Shown: in pieces, positions 12,321 to 23,271 of the stretch
Layout of the letters: each line of letters starts with the position of its first letter
Position numbering within the stretch: position 1 is the stretch's first letter
From: Cryptomeria japonica
Taxonomy: Eukaryota; Streptophyta; Pinopsida; Cupressales; Cupressaceae
NCBI RefSeq assembly: GCF_030272615.1
Contig: NC_081411.1
Coordinates: 834,138,136 to 834,202,135 of the forward strand
Reading direction: 5' to 3'
Length of the DNA stretch: 64,000 bases
Translations under genes and position numbers: made by a program
The notes under the pieces: generated by a model
The model's input: the letters and a program-made list of their open reading frames with translations, nothing else
The model's database searches: none
Told to the model about the DNA's origin: nothing

Positions 12321-12998
12321 TGATGATAATTATGATGCTCAATTACACATATGATGATACATCATGTGATGCTTATGATACATATGTTTTTATTGTTTAT
12401 CAACTTACAAATGTAATGCTTATGATGCTCAATTGATGGTGTTGATTTCATGTATAGTCTCTGTGTGATGTTGTCACCCTTGGTGGGAATAGGTCATTGA
12501 CTACAAACATTGTCAACCATTTAGTTAAGGATCCTGCATAGTCTACATAAAGTAAAGGTAAGGAATGAAAAAATTTACAATGATTTTGATGACAACATCT
12601 TTTTATTATTTAATACTCTTTTTGTCTACAAATTTCATTTTGTTCATGTGGTGTACTATGTAATTTTTAGCTAACATAAGATAATTGAATTACATGTACA
12701 GAAACTTGAACCCCTTTGACGAGGATCCTACAAAGTCTCATGGATCGATAGGTATAACTAGTCAATACACCCTATAGAAACAGTTTATTTTTAAAAAATT
12801 ACTTGGAAAACAAACTTCCTCATTTTTTCAAACCTCGACATTAGCAACAAATCTAATACAGTTATCAACACTTGAGGCCCCAGTTGGAATTATTCAAAAT
12901 TTTATCCCAACATCAACTTTAGGGCTACTTCTACATCAACATTACCCTCATTTGCAAAATTCCTCTCTCATTACCAACTAACTCTCTCATTTGATGGA

Positions 12999-13233
12999 GT
13001 GCAAGTACCACCAAATGGGTATTTTTCAGATGTGTCTTCCTCGAGTGAGGGAAATGCAAGAATAGAAAATGAAAGTGAGACATGTAGTAGGTCTACAATA
13101 GGGAGATCAACTAGAGGTCCAAAGATTAGAAGAGAATTCAATGAACACATGAAATTTTTCCTTGCTCAAGGGGGGTCATGTTCTTATGATGATGACACCA
13201 AAGGCAACATTGAGGTGCCATTGAGGTACAAAA
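12999..13233 (+). pseudogene. CACTA second gene, exon upstream of the SET segment
   Basis: An open frame gives a Ser/Glu-rich, basic segment including 'STRGPKIRREFNEHMKFFL'. I do not recognise a domain. It is cut by element A at 13233 and the host sequence resumes at 21310 after the TSD. It is grouped with the SET and Ptta-like segments because all are on the + strand, in order, and interrupted only by datable insertions and introns. A true start codon is not established. Confidence 0.55.
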
Positions 13234-14411
13234 TATTACTACTTATCAAATTGCCATTAGTTTTATATACAAAGTCATTCTATATACTCTAGTTGGTTAC
13301 CACTACCGAAATATTTAGTCGGTATGAATAGTCTAGTCGGTTACAGAAGGAAAATAGTTATAGAGCCCAGTATACACTGAGCTGTCTACCGAGCAGTAAA
13401 GATAATACACCGAGTTGATATACAGTGAGTGAAACGTGTTACCAGATTCATTGAACCTGGACACACATATGAAAACGTGTTACAAGATCAAGGCACATAG
13501 AACCATTATTGCATTGGAAATTGCACATATAGATTTTGTATAATTTTGAGGTCATCTAACCAATGAAATATCTTGCATGGTTATTTATTCGAGAAATCAT
13601 GTTTGTAATATTGAAGCAATGAATCAGATCACCGACATAAGAAGTCTATTTATACTGCATGAATTTAGGGTTAGACATATGTGAATGTGAGAGAAATGTG
13701 TGTACATATGTGTATAAAGCAAGACTTATGTGATACATGAGAAATCACAGAGTATAATGACTGTTATAGAGACACAGAGGTCACCGAGAAGGTTATCAGA
13801 GAATAGTTGAGGAACAAAGTAAATAGAAGGGTTTACCGAGTTACTTTATGAGTTACCAAGGTATGCTATAGGCAAGGTAATCTTATTTTGAGCACATAGA
13901 ATTTGCTACAGTATTTCAGATGTAAAGTTGCAGATATTTGTAAAGTCTTATTGTAATATTTTGAAGTTGTAAGAGAAACCTTTAACAGGGTAAAAAACTC
14001 CAATCAAGTCTATAAATTGTAAATCCTCTAACTAGGTGCAACATATATATAGTGTTGTAAAATCCTTTAGCAAGGTAGATCTAACAGATCTTGTTACTCC
14101 TAATAGGGTAAGCTATCAGAAATAGCTAAATATGTAGCTCTAATCGAGCACTCTTTATTATTGTAGTAGTGAAGTTGTGGGTGTCATCCCCACCATAGTT
14201 TTTCTCTCTAACCAAGAGTTTCTGCATAACCAAAATATATGTGTTATGGAGTGAATCATGTATGATTGTTACTCATTTATTTTAGCTTTATGTTATGTTA
14301 CAGTAGTTTTTGGTTTATGTATAATAGTAAAGATATTGTTGGGAAAAGGATTTGAAGTACTGATTCACCCCTCCCCTCTCAGTACATTAGCTTTCCATAT
14401 TGGGCCTAACA
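13234..14411 (+). repeat. Element A 5' LTR (1,178 bp)
   Basis: It starts TATTACTACTT (the 3' copy keeps TGTTACTACTT) and ends CCTAACA. The first ~115 bp differ from the 3' LTR at about ten positions, mostly transitions. A TATA-like 'tatatatag' at 14044-14052 and iterated 'ccttta.cagggta' phrases mark the transcribed part. It lacks a 21-bp stretch present in the 3' LTR. A C-rich hairpin lies at 14357-14385. Confidence 0.95.
14357..14385 (+). other. C-rich U5 hairpin, element A 5' LTR
   Basis: GTACTGA (14357-14363) can pair with TCAGTAC (14379-14385) around a C-rich loop, 26 nt before the LTR end. The 3' LTR copy (21250-21278) has one stem base changed (TTAGTAC). Confidence 0.6.
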
Positions 14412-14413
14412 AT

Positions 14414-14425
14414 TGGTGTCAGAGC
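14414..14425 (+). other. Primer binding site, element A (tRNA-iMet)
   Basis: TGGTGTCAGAGC has one mismatch to the plant initiator-Met primer site and sits two bases after the LTR end. Confidence 0.9.
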
Positions 14426-14473
14426 TTGAATCTTGTAAAAGGGTTTAACTACCTAAAGAGAAAATTCTTATCA

Positions 14474-15781
14474 ATGGAAGGCTATAAACAATCTCAGAGG
14501 ATTGTGTATCTGCGAGAAGAGCTGGATAATGCAAATCAAGTGATTGCAGACATGCAAAGACAAATGCAAAAATCTCTGAAAGTAAGGAGAAGATTTTCTG
14601 ATGACTTGCAGGATTCTCAAGAGTTAGTGGAACAAATCGAGACATCATCTGAGAATAGTATATCTGAAGAGACTGAAGAAATGATTGGAATGCTGAAAGA
14701 AAAGAACAAAGCAATGGCTGATCAACTAAAAGCAATGAAAAGAGAACATGAACATTTCAGTACACAGATGACTGAAAATCTTGATGCATTGAGGACAACC
14801 GAGGACAAAGTAAGAGATCTAGAAAGAGAGAAACAACAACTTGAAGCTTTAGTATCTGATAAGGATGATGAAATCATAAGGTTGACTGGGATTCAACAAA
14901 ATCTGATAGATCAACTAGGTTATACACATCATGAAGAAAATCTAAAAGATGATGAGAATCAAGCATTGAAACTTAAAGTATCAAGGTTGAGCAATGAACT
15001 TGAAATAGAGAAGAAATCCAAGGAAACACTGAAGAAGAGTTATGAAGCATCAAAGATGTTGGATGATCAACTGAACACAAGATGACCCTACAAAGAAGGA
15101 GGACTTGGTTACAAAGGAAAAGACTCTACCGAGAAGGGAATCTGCACTACCGAGAGAGGAGAATCATCAAAACAAGCTGGAAAAAGGAATAACATCAAAA
15201 GGAAGAAGCCTATTTGCTACTACTATGGAAATCAAGGTCATACTGCCAACATGTGTCAAATCAGAAAAAGTAAGCAACCGAATACTACTAAAACCAATGG
15301 TTATTGTTACAATTGCAATAAATATGGTCACACATCTAATCAATGTAGGACAAAGTCTGTTAACAATTATCAGAAGGCAAAATTCAAAGGGTTTTATAAA
15401 AACTGCAATAGATATGGACATAGTACTGAGAAGTGTTGGTTGAAGCAAAAGAGCCACATGTGGTCTGCACACCGAGCAAATACTAGAGGTTACCAAACTC
15501 ACACAGATCCTTACCGACAATATTCTGTAGTACCATGGGATTACAATACAAGGATATGGTGTGAATGTTGTGGAAGATATGGACATATAAGTGCCAATTG
15601 CTTTATAAGGTTTGGAATGAATAATTGAAGATCATGGAGAAATCCTGGTATGGCATGTTTTCATTGTCACAAAGTTGGACACTTGGCTGGAGATTGTAGA
15701 GATCAACCAAGAGAAGACACTGAAGAGATACAAGAAAAAATCAAGATGATTTGGAAAAAGAAGGAAATCATGTCAGATTAA
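14474..15781 (+). pseudogene. Element A Gag-like protein: coiled coil plus five-zinc-knuckle array
   Basis: One frame from the ATG at 14474 to the stop at 15779-15781 has only two internal stops (15083-15085 and 15626-15628, both TGA). Residues 1 to about 200 form a long acidic coiled coil (heptad-like Leu/Glu/Lys). Five CX2CX4HX4C units follow. Those at 15305-15346, 15560-15601 and 15656-15697 are intact; the ones at 15215-15256 and 15395-15436 each have one Cys changed to Tyr. Gag with one or two knuckles is usual for copia elements, so an array of five is unusual. The expected role is RNA packaging, with the array possibly widening RNA specificity (inference). A capsid fold is not obvious by eye. 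Confidence 0.8.
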
Positions 15782-16380
15782 GAAAGCACTTTACCTACCG
15801 AGTTGGGTGCTCCCACTCCAAATTAATCAGTAAAGGTATGAAGGGACTGCATTCTCACAAGGTTAAATCTTAAACAGTTCCTATTTTAGTATGTACTAAA
15901 TTCAAAATCTGCATAGTAAGATGTAGTAGTAAGTTTGAAATTCTATCAAAGTCTTTTGGAGCACTTTACAGGAAAACTGTTAAGTTGGTGAATTCAGGAA
16001 GCCTGTCAAGTCAGTATATGAAGGAAATCTGGTTACTTGGTTAAAGCACAAAAAAAAGGGGAAAGAAAGTTAAGTGAACCGAGTGCATTTAATATCTTTG
16101 ACCTAACTTGCATAGAGCCCGATAAGGTATTTTTGAGTACTTAAAGTTTTTTCGCGGTCATTTTCATTCACCAAGTTTCTGAGAAGTGGAGCAGAGCAAA
16201 TCAAGGTGATCAAACCATCTTCAAAGCAAAATCTAAGGTATTTACATCGAATCTCATCGCATTGTTAAGCTAGTTTACCGAACTCATTAAGTTCTTATTA
16301 TCTGCTGAGTGTGAAGCATCTGCCGTTTGTTAAGTTCTCAAACCCTAAGGTTCCTGTGTCAATTTTTATCTGAAATCAAA

Positions 16381-19300
16381 ATGGCACCTAAGATCCAAGA
16401 CCCCATTGTTGTCACAAATGTAGAGAAACCCTCACTAAAATACTCTTTGACTCCCAAAATTGCATCTGAATTGGATGACAAAACTGCCTTTTCACTCATC
16501 TCGGATCAAGTCTTGTTAGTCGAGGATGTGAGATTCTTCACAAAATGTCATGTTGAAGAACTTGATCATGTTGAGATCAGAGATGCATATGATGAATTAT
16601 GCACAGATGGTAAAATGGATAGCAAGTATGAGCATATCAAAATCAAGGGATTGACTGAAGCCCTAACCTATCCCCGTGTATTCAAACCCCAGTGGGTCAA
16701 GTTTGTACTAAGTCGAGTGCATGATGATTTCATATGGCTACAAGAGAAACCATTTAAGATCACTAAAGAAATCATTCATCTGATCACCGGTTATCCTATC
16801 TATGATCATGCCCGAGCATAGAAAATGATATCACAAAAGGAATTGATCAGTTTGACTGGAGTTGAATCGGATTGCAGAGGTCTGAAGTTGAACAATGTCA
16901 CTGATCCTGAACTCAAATTTGCCACTAGAGTAATTGGTTACTGTTTCTTCCAATCGGCAAGGAAAAACAGTGTACCCTATGTAGCAGTGGACTTAGCATA
17001 CAAAATTGTTAAGAAAGGCATGAAAATTGACTTGTGTGAAGTATTGCTAAAGAACTTGTTTGAAAATCTGAACACAATCAGGAAGCCAAAGAAGAACAAC
17101 TCGACAAATACTCTAAAATTTGGATCACTACTTGTATGTATGTTTTTCTACTTTGAGAATTTTTTTCCAACTGTCGGTAAAGTTGTTTGGGAACTACACC
17201 GACCAATCACCCATCAGATCAATGACTTCATCAAGAAGTTAGGTGATAACTTTAATGATATAATGGCTGATTACTTCAGCAAGTTCCAAGAGAAAATGCA
17301 TAACAGGTACCGAATTCCACCACAGTTGGTAGAAAAATACAAAGATGAAATATGTTTTGAGGTCGACACCGATTACTGTTATGTGAATGTTGTGGAACCA
17401 AGGACTCAATCTTTGTCACCTATGGGTTACGAGATTGATTTTGATATCACACAACAACAAATTGATGCCTATCTATCATTGCGAAGGCATACTACTGAGC
17501 TGAGGTATGGAACCTATGAAGAGGTGAAGGAAAAAGTAAAAATGAGCATTGTAGTACCTAAGGCTACAAGAAAAGCTACAAAAATGATAAAGGTTTTATC
17601 TGAGAAATTCAGAGAAGAATCCTCCTCTACACCTGACAAAGGAGTTCTAGCCATCACCGAAGAGGAGACAGAGGCCCAAGAAGCAGCCATAACACTTAGC
17701 ATCGAATTACCTAAGGGAAAAGTGTTGAAGAGAAAGAAACAGGACACTTCAATGGCCCAACCGACCCCTCCAATAAAGAGACCTAACACAAGGGCATCTG
17801 CTGCATCACCGAGTAAGAAACAAAAGACTGTTGCCATTCCTAAGGTAACGAGAACTTACAAGAAATCTACTCAGAGACTCATTTTGCCAAAAGAGTCGAG
17901 TGATACCGAATCTGAAGATGCAAATAAATTTCAGATTGTGAAAAGCAAGAAGGTAGATGTACATAGTGTAGAAATTTTTTGTAATAATCTAAAGGAATAT
18001 GGTGGATTTGGTGGATTTAGATTTGTCAAATATGAATCTAGATCTGTTGATGAAAAGAGGCAAATTGAAGAAGCTATCATTTGTACACTTCTAAAATTCT
18101 GAGTGGTCCCATTAGAAGTATGTAATTCTATTCCTAAGGAATTATATGCACATATTGAAACCAGATGGCAATATGCCTTAGACTCGGAGAAACAAATCAG
18201 AGAAAGAAGTTTGGTGCATCTCTTTCCTGATATGTCGGTTGATGAAATAAAAGAACATTTGACAAACAACCAAACACAATTTATAGTAAAGCAAAAGGCC
18301 TTAAAATTGATGAATGGCCTGTATATAGAAGTGGAGAAGGAAAAAAAAGAGCAATGGAAGACCATCTTTCAAAGAAAGAATGCTGGTGAACAATCTATAG
18401 TGGAAATGGTCAATGTCACCGACCAAGAGCCTGATGTCACTGAGCAAGACCCTACTGACATCATTCAAATAGATGAAGATATCATGGATGTAGAGGCACC
18501 TGAACAAGAAATGATAGAAGGCAATGCTTATGAAAAACTTGTCTCCAGTGAATCTATTTTGGAACAAGTTCAGCCTTACCCACTGATCAATCAACCTGCT
18601 ACTATCGAAGCTCCTCAGGATATAGGTGAAGGCACCGAAGGTCAAAAGTCTATAGCAGAAGGTACTTCACAAGAACAAACCTCTCAAGCACCTTCTAGCA
18701 TGGAAAATGTTATAGCTAAGACACCGAAGGACACTATCAAGGCTAAAGTAACCGACTGAAGTGTTGTTTCTACCGAGAAACCTACCGAGGGTCCTCAAGC
18801 CTCTCAAGCTATTGTAGTGGTTCACCCGGTGAAAGCTAAAGAAAAGAAGTTGAAAAAGCATAGTTTCAAAATTGACTTATCAAAATCGATAGTGTTGCCC
18901 AATGTAGACATCTCCAAATTGAAAGGGCAAGCACTCACTGAATTTGGTGAACTGTGCAAAGCAAAGGCCAAACAGGAGAAGCATCTGGCCATACAAAAGA
19001 AGAATAAAGTACTTCAGAAGGTAAAGACCTTACTATCAGATATGCTACCTTCAGCTATAGTATCAACTGATGCAGCCATCCATATTCAATTGGATGAACT
19101 CCTAAATCAGATTGAGACATTTGGAGTAGATGCATCCGAATACTTGAGCAAACTAAAAGACAAGGAGCTTACTGCTAAAATGATAGAGGAAGTACAGAAA
19201 TCCATTGCTGTTGGCAAGGTAAAACTTGTCAAATTTATTGTTGAGTTGTCCCCTCAACTCAAGCACATTCTTTCATTATTTCACAAACTCTGCACATTTT

Positions 19301-19725
19301 CTTTATTTCTTAAGGACATTAAGAATAAAATAGAAGCAATTGAGAAAGAGATCACCGATCTCTCAAATAAGTTGACCCCTGAGCCCAATTCAATTCAGAA
19401 TTTTTATACTAAGCTACAACAACTCATGGCTCAACAATTGGAACTGAGGAATGAAGAACACAAGATCAGGATGGACATAATGACACTTCAAACATTATTC
19501 CTTCCTCATCTTTCATCCATTCAAGAACAACTAAACCGAGCCACTTACCTCTCTACTACACAAGAGGGAAGCACTTTACATGGCTTAATTTCATTATTGG
19601 CTGATATTAATGCACATAATTCTTTAATGGACAGTGTAAAGGATGCACTCTCTGTCGCTCTCACTAAAGCCAAGACAAAGTACAAATCCTCTTTTGATCA
19701 GTTGCCACCTCCCAATGGTAACTAA
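16381..19725 (+). pseudogene. Element A ORF2: conserved unknown protein, about 1,114 codons
   Basis: The ATG at 16381 opens a single frame to 19723-19725 with three internal stops (16819 TAG, 18100 TGA, 18757 TGA) and no frameshift. I do not recognise a named domain with confidence. The order is: an N-terminal globular region ('VLSRVH' at 16705, 'NNVTDP', 'FGSLLVCMFFYF'); the motif MGYEID (17422) followed by RYGTYEE (17503); a basic Lys/Pro/Ser-rich linker; a middle block ('KELYAHIETRWQ'); an acidic Glu/Gln-rich stretch; and a C-terminal coiled coil. The same blocks in the same order occur in elements B and C. The N-terminal region loosely resembles plant transposon-associated domains of the PF20167 or plant-mobile-domain kind; this is only a hypothesis. 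It occupies the place of pol. It could be a structural or nucleic-acid-binding protein. Confidence 0.75.
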
Positions 19726-20093
19726 ATTTTGATGTTTGTCAAAAAGGGGGAGTATATCATATATCATCAGAGTATATATAGCATCAAAGTACACAGGGGG
19801 AGTGTATAGTATTCAAAGTATCAAACAACTAGAGTGTAGTATACAGGGGGAGTATACCGAGTAGAGAATGAGTAGAATATGCAGAGTATCCAAGAGCAAT
19901 GAACCAAGCAATGAACAGAGGAAAGAACAGTGATTACAGAGTTTTATATAGCATATTGATAAGGGGAGTATATTTGATTATACTATTTCATTGACTAATG
20001 TATATACTACATGTTTAGTCAATCTTGTAAAGTATACAGATTTTTGAAGTAATGACTTTGAAAGTAGTTTTGTCAAACATCTCAACTAATGTC

Positions 20094-20105
20094 AAAAGGG
20101 GAGAT
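20094..20105 (+). other. Polypurine tract, element A
   Basis: 'aaaaggggagat' immediately precedes the 3' LTR. Related 'gggggag' tracts occur upstream at about 19745, 19797 and 19846, with 'aggggag' at about 19972. Confidence 0.85.
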
Positions 20106-21304
20106 TGTTACTACTTTTCAAATTGCCATTAGTTTTATATACAAAGTCATTCTATATACTCTAGTCGGTTACCACTACTAAAATATTGAGTCGGTATGAA
20201 CAATCTAGTCAGTTACAGAAGGAAAACAGTCACAGAGCCCAGTATACACTGAGCTGTCTACCAAGTGTTAATTCATGTCTACCGAGCAGTAAAGATAATA
20301 CACCAAGGTGATATACACTGAATGAAAAGTGTTACTAGATTCATTGAACCTAGACACACATATGAAAATGTATTACAAGATTGAGGCACATAGAACCGTT
20401 ATTGCATTGGAAATTGCACATATAGATTTTGTATAATTTTGAGGTCATCTAACCAATGAAATATCTTGCATGGTTATTTATTTGAGAAATCATGTTTGTA
20501 AGATCGAAGCAATGAATCAGATTACCGACATAAGAAGTCTATTTATACTGCATGAATTTAGGGTTAGACATATGTGAATGTGATAGAAATGTGTGTACAT
20601 ATGTGTATGAAGCAAGACTTATGTGATACATGAGAAATCACAGAGTATTATGACTATTACAAAGACTTAGAGGTCATCGAGAAGGTTATTAGAGAATAGT
20701 CAAGGAACAGAGTAAACAGAAGGGTTTACCAAGTTACTTTATGAGTTACTGAGGTATGTTATAGGCAAGGTAATCTTATTTTGAGCACATAGAATCTGCT
20801 ACAACATTTCAGATGTAAAGTTGCAGATATTTGTAAAGTCTTATTGTAATATTTTGAAGTTGTAAGAGAAACCTTTAACAGGGTAAAAGACTCCAATCAA
20901 GTCTATAAATTGTAAATCCTCTAACCAGGTGCAACATATATATAGTGTTGTAAAATCCTTTAGCAAGGTAGATCTAATAGATCTTGTTACTCCTAACAGG
21001 GTAAGCTATCAGAAATAGCTAAATATGTATCTCTAATCGAGCACTCTTTATTATTGTAGTAGTGAAGTTGTGGGTGCCATCCCCACCGTAGTTTTTCTCT
21101 CTAACCAAGAGTTTCTGCATAACCAAAATATATGTGTTATGGAGTGAATCATGTATGATTGTTACTCATTTGTTTTAGCTTTATGTTATGTTATAGTAGT
21201 TTTTGGTTTATGCATAATAATAAAGATATTGTTGGGAAAAGGATTTGAAGTACTGATTCACCCCTCCCCTCTTAGTACATTAGCTTTCCATATTGGGCCT
21301 AACA
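20106..21304 (+). repeat. Element A 3' LTR (1,199 bp)
   Basis: It begins TGTTACTACTT and ends GGGCCTAACA. It is 21 bp longer than the 5' LTR owing to one extra stretch bounded by 'tgtctacc' repeats near 20253-20282. Confidence 0.95.
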
Positions 21305-21329
21305 CAAACATCTACAAAAACAATGGGTA

Positions 21330-21824
21330 CCCAAGGAACTTCCTCCAATAAACACTAATTTTTGTGTTAACAATAGGATATATCACATAGCACCTTCGTC
21401 ATTACATGGTTTCGGTCTATTTTTCAAGGACGACATAAAGGTTTGTTACAACAAAGTTGCTGAATCGATGGAGTTTATCAGACCTTGTTACAATTACAAT
21501 AATTGGCTGTAGATTGTTTGATATAAAAAAAGTATGCGTAGGTATACACTATCAGCAAATTATTTACAACAGAAAGATAATGATCAAAGTAAACGAGTGG
21601 CTATATACATTGATGGAAGGCCAAAAGCAACATGGAATATTGCAGGTTTTATAAATAGTATGCAACATGGGTCAACTAATAAACAACCTAATTGCATATT
21701 TGAGGTGCGCAAGGGAAATCATGTATTCATATGTGCAATAAAATCAATAAGTATAGGCAAAGAGATTCTAATTGATTACAATTTGAATTGTATAGATACA
21801 AACAAAGTTAATATCATGGGGGTG
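21330..21824 (+). pseudogene. SET-domain segment of the second CACTA gene
   Basis: A frame from about 21330 contains SET-family signatures in order. 'IAPSSLHGFGLFFKDDIK' (about 21378-21431) matches the N-terminal Gly-rich motif. 'YIDGRPKATWNIAGFINS' (21606-21659) and 'KQPNC' give the Asn/Phe-Ile-Asn motif region. 'EILIDYNL' (about 21759-21782) matches the closing Glu-Leu-x-x-Asp-Tyr-like motif. Two in-frame stops (21510 TAG, 21519 TGA) break it, and a donor GTACGT at 21825 ends the exon. SET proteins methylate lysines, often on histones. Whether this captured domain was ever active is unknown, but its core motifs have been kept. It lies between an upstream exon (12999-13233) and downstream exons (21958-22020, 28768 onward), so it looks like part of the transposon gene. 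Confidence 0.75.
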
Positions 21825-21957
21825 GTACGTACTATATACCATTTAAATTAACCAACCTCCAATTAATTACTCCAATACACCATTTTATTATGAAGTTTTT
21901 TTGCTAAGTCTATTGGTTTAATTTTGCTAATGTTTTAATATATTTTCTTTGTCACAG

Positions 21958-22020
21958 GGTGACATGGATCCATCACATAGCACAGATAGGGATGTAGGTC
22001 ACGACACTTCTACCAAGTAG
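21958..22020 (+). pseudogene. Short exon of the second CACTA gene after the SET segment
   Basis: Acceptor 'cacag' (21953-21957) and donor GTAAAC (22021) bound an open segment reading 'GDMDPSHSTDRDVGHDTSTK'. Element B inserted in the following intron. Confidence 0.55.
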
Positions 22021-22046
22021 GTAAACCTCTTTGTAATTGTACAAAT

Positions 22047-22925
22047 TGTTAGGGTTCCCACAGATACTGAGAGGGGGGGGTGAATCAGTATCTGACCGGT
22101 AATGAGATTTTCTTAAAACTGAATATGCAGAACATAAAGTAACAGTATACTGGTATGCAAGAATTAATGTAAATAACAAAATCAAAAACATCCACATGAA
22201 AAGAACACCATAACACAAGATGGTTAATGAGGAAACCTGATGTGGGAAAAACCTTGGTGGGATTTGTGACCCACAATATTTACTTACTGGCCAATAAGAG
22301 AATATTACTTACAATAGGGGCCTGCACATGCAGGAAGGCCAACTGCCTAGAGCACACTACTCAATAATAAGTCACACTGACTTACAATGAGGATTATGCA
22401 AATCCAATGATCTGTACTGCTTTACAATAGAATCTTCAATGCCAGATTTAGTACCGGTTCTTGCTTTGTTCTTTACATATACCCTTGACCTACAATTCGC
22501 ACATTAGGTCTACCTTATAATTTTCTTTATGCTTCCTATCTATATCCTACAAATGACTACAATGATCTCTTTTATATACAAGAGTCATTTTACAATTTGC
22601 CAAGTCAGCTTACAATAATAAACAAAATATTACTTATCAAAAATCCTATCGGCCTCTGTGCCGGTATACATGTTCTCTTCTATGCTAGTGTAGATTTTCT
22701 ATGCCGGTGCCAGTGTAGAGTGATCTTGTTGATGCCGATGCACTATCTTGTTTGAATAATGCTTTGCAGGTATAATGTCTTGCCGGTGCCATAGGATTGC
22801 AAGGTTACCTGTGTAATACTTTGTCGGTATAATGTCTTGCCGGTGCCATAGGATTGCAAGGTTGCCATCAATGACAAAACCTTCAATCACACATAATGTC
22901 TCATTGGAGTGTCCATATGCCAACA
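22047..22925 (-). repeat. Element B 3' LTR (879 bp)
   Basis: It is bounded by TGTTAGGG on the + strand and ends CCAACA. It is 57 bp longer than the 5' LTR because a 57-bp unit with 'gtataatgtcttgccggt' is tandemly duplicated (about 22769-22870). A hairpin lies at 22063-22092, with an 8-bp stem GATACTGA/TCAGTATC. Confidence 0.95.
22063..22092 (-). other. C-rich U5 hairpin, element B 3' LTR
   Basis: On the element strand GATACTGA and TCAGTATC flank a C-rich loop, about 16 nt before the LTR end. In the 5' LTR (27869-27898) two stem positions have decayed. Confidence 0.65.
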
Positions 22926-22940
22926 ATCTCCCCCTTTGGC
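22926..22940 (-). other. Polypurine tract, element B
   Basis: On the minus strand the sequence reads CCAAAGGGGGAGAT directly before the 3' LTR. Further GGGGGAG tracts lie nearby at about 23021-23030 and 23072-23080. Confidence 0.85.
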
Positions 22941-23271
22941 ATTGATGGAAACACTCATGAGAAATTTCAAAAGATATCCAAAAAAAATGTGTAGACCAAA
23001 AATGTTACCAAAATGTGAGAACTCCCCCTGAGCATGTGATCCTTGTGTTTTGAATTTTCTCATCCTACTACTCCCCCTTTGGCATCAATGACAAAGGTTA
23101 GTAGATTTTGTAGTTGTACCAATCCATAACCTCAACCTTGTAGTTGGGTGGTTATTATCTGAAGAATATCTCCCCAAATTAAGTTTATACCATCCATAAA
23201 CTTCTTGCTGTCTCAGTTTTGTATACTGTACCGGTGAGATGCTACAAGTGCTCTGCCGGTGTTTTGCTTCC

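Larger units (their letters stand above)
13234..21304 (+). mobile_element. Element A: pol-less copia-type LTR retroelement
   Basis: LTRs at 13234-14411 and 20106-21304, a primer site at 14414, a PPT at 20094-20105, and near-perfect TSDs (CAAAA 13229-13233, CAAAC 21305-21309) define an 8,071-bp element. It encodes a coiled-coil/multi-zinc-knuckle gag (14474-15781) and the long ORF2 (16381-19725). I see no protease, integrase, reverse transcriptase or RNase H. It is inserted in an exon of the second CACTA gene, in the same orientation. By ORF integrity it is the best preserved member of the A/B/C family in the window. Confidence 0.95.

Noticed and set aside
14258-14473. N-terminal extension of element A Gag beginning at 14258
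   Set aside because: It lies inside the LTR and crosses the primer site; the first ATG after the primer site is 14474. The same extension recurs alone in the 3' LTR (21151).
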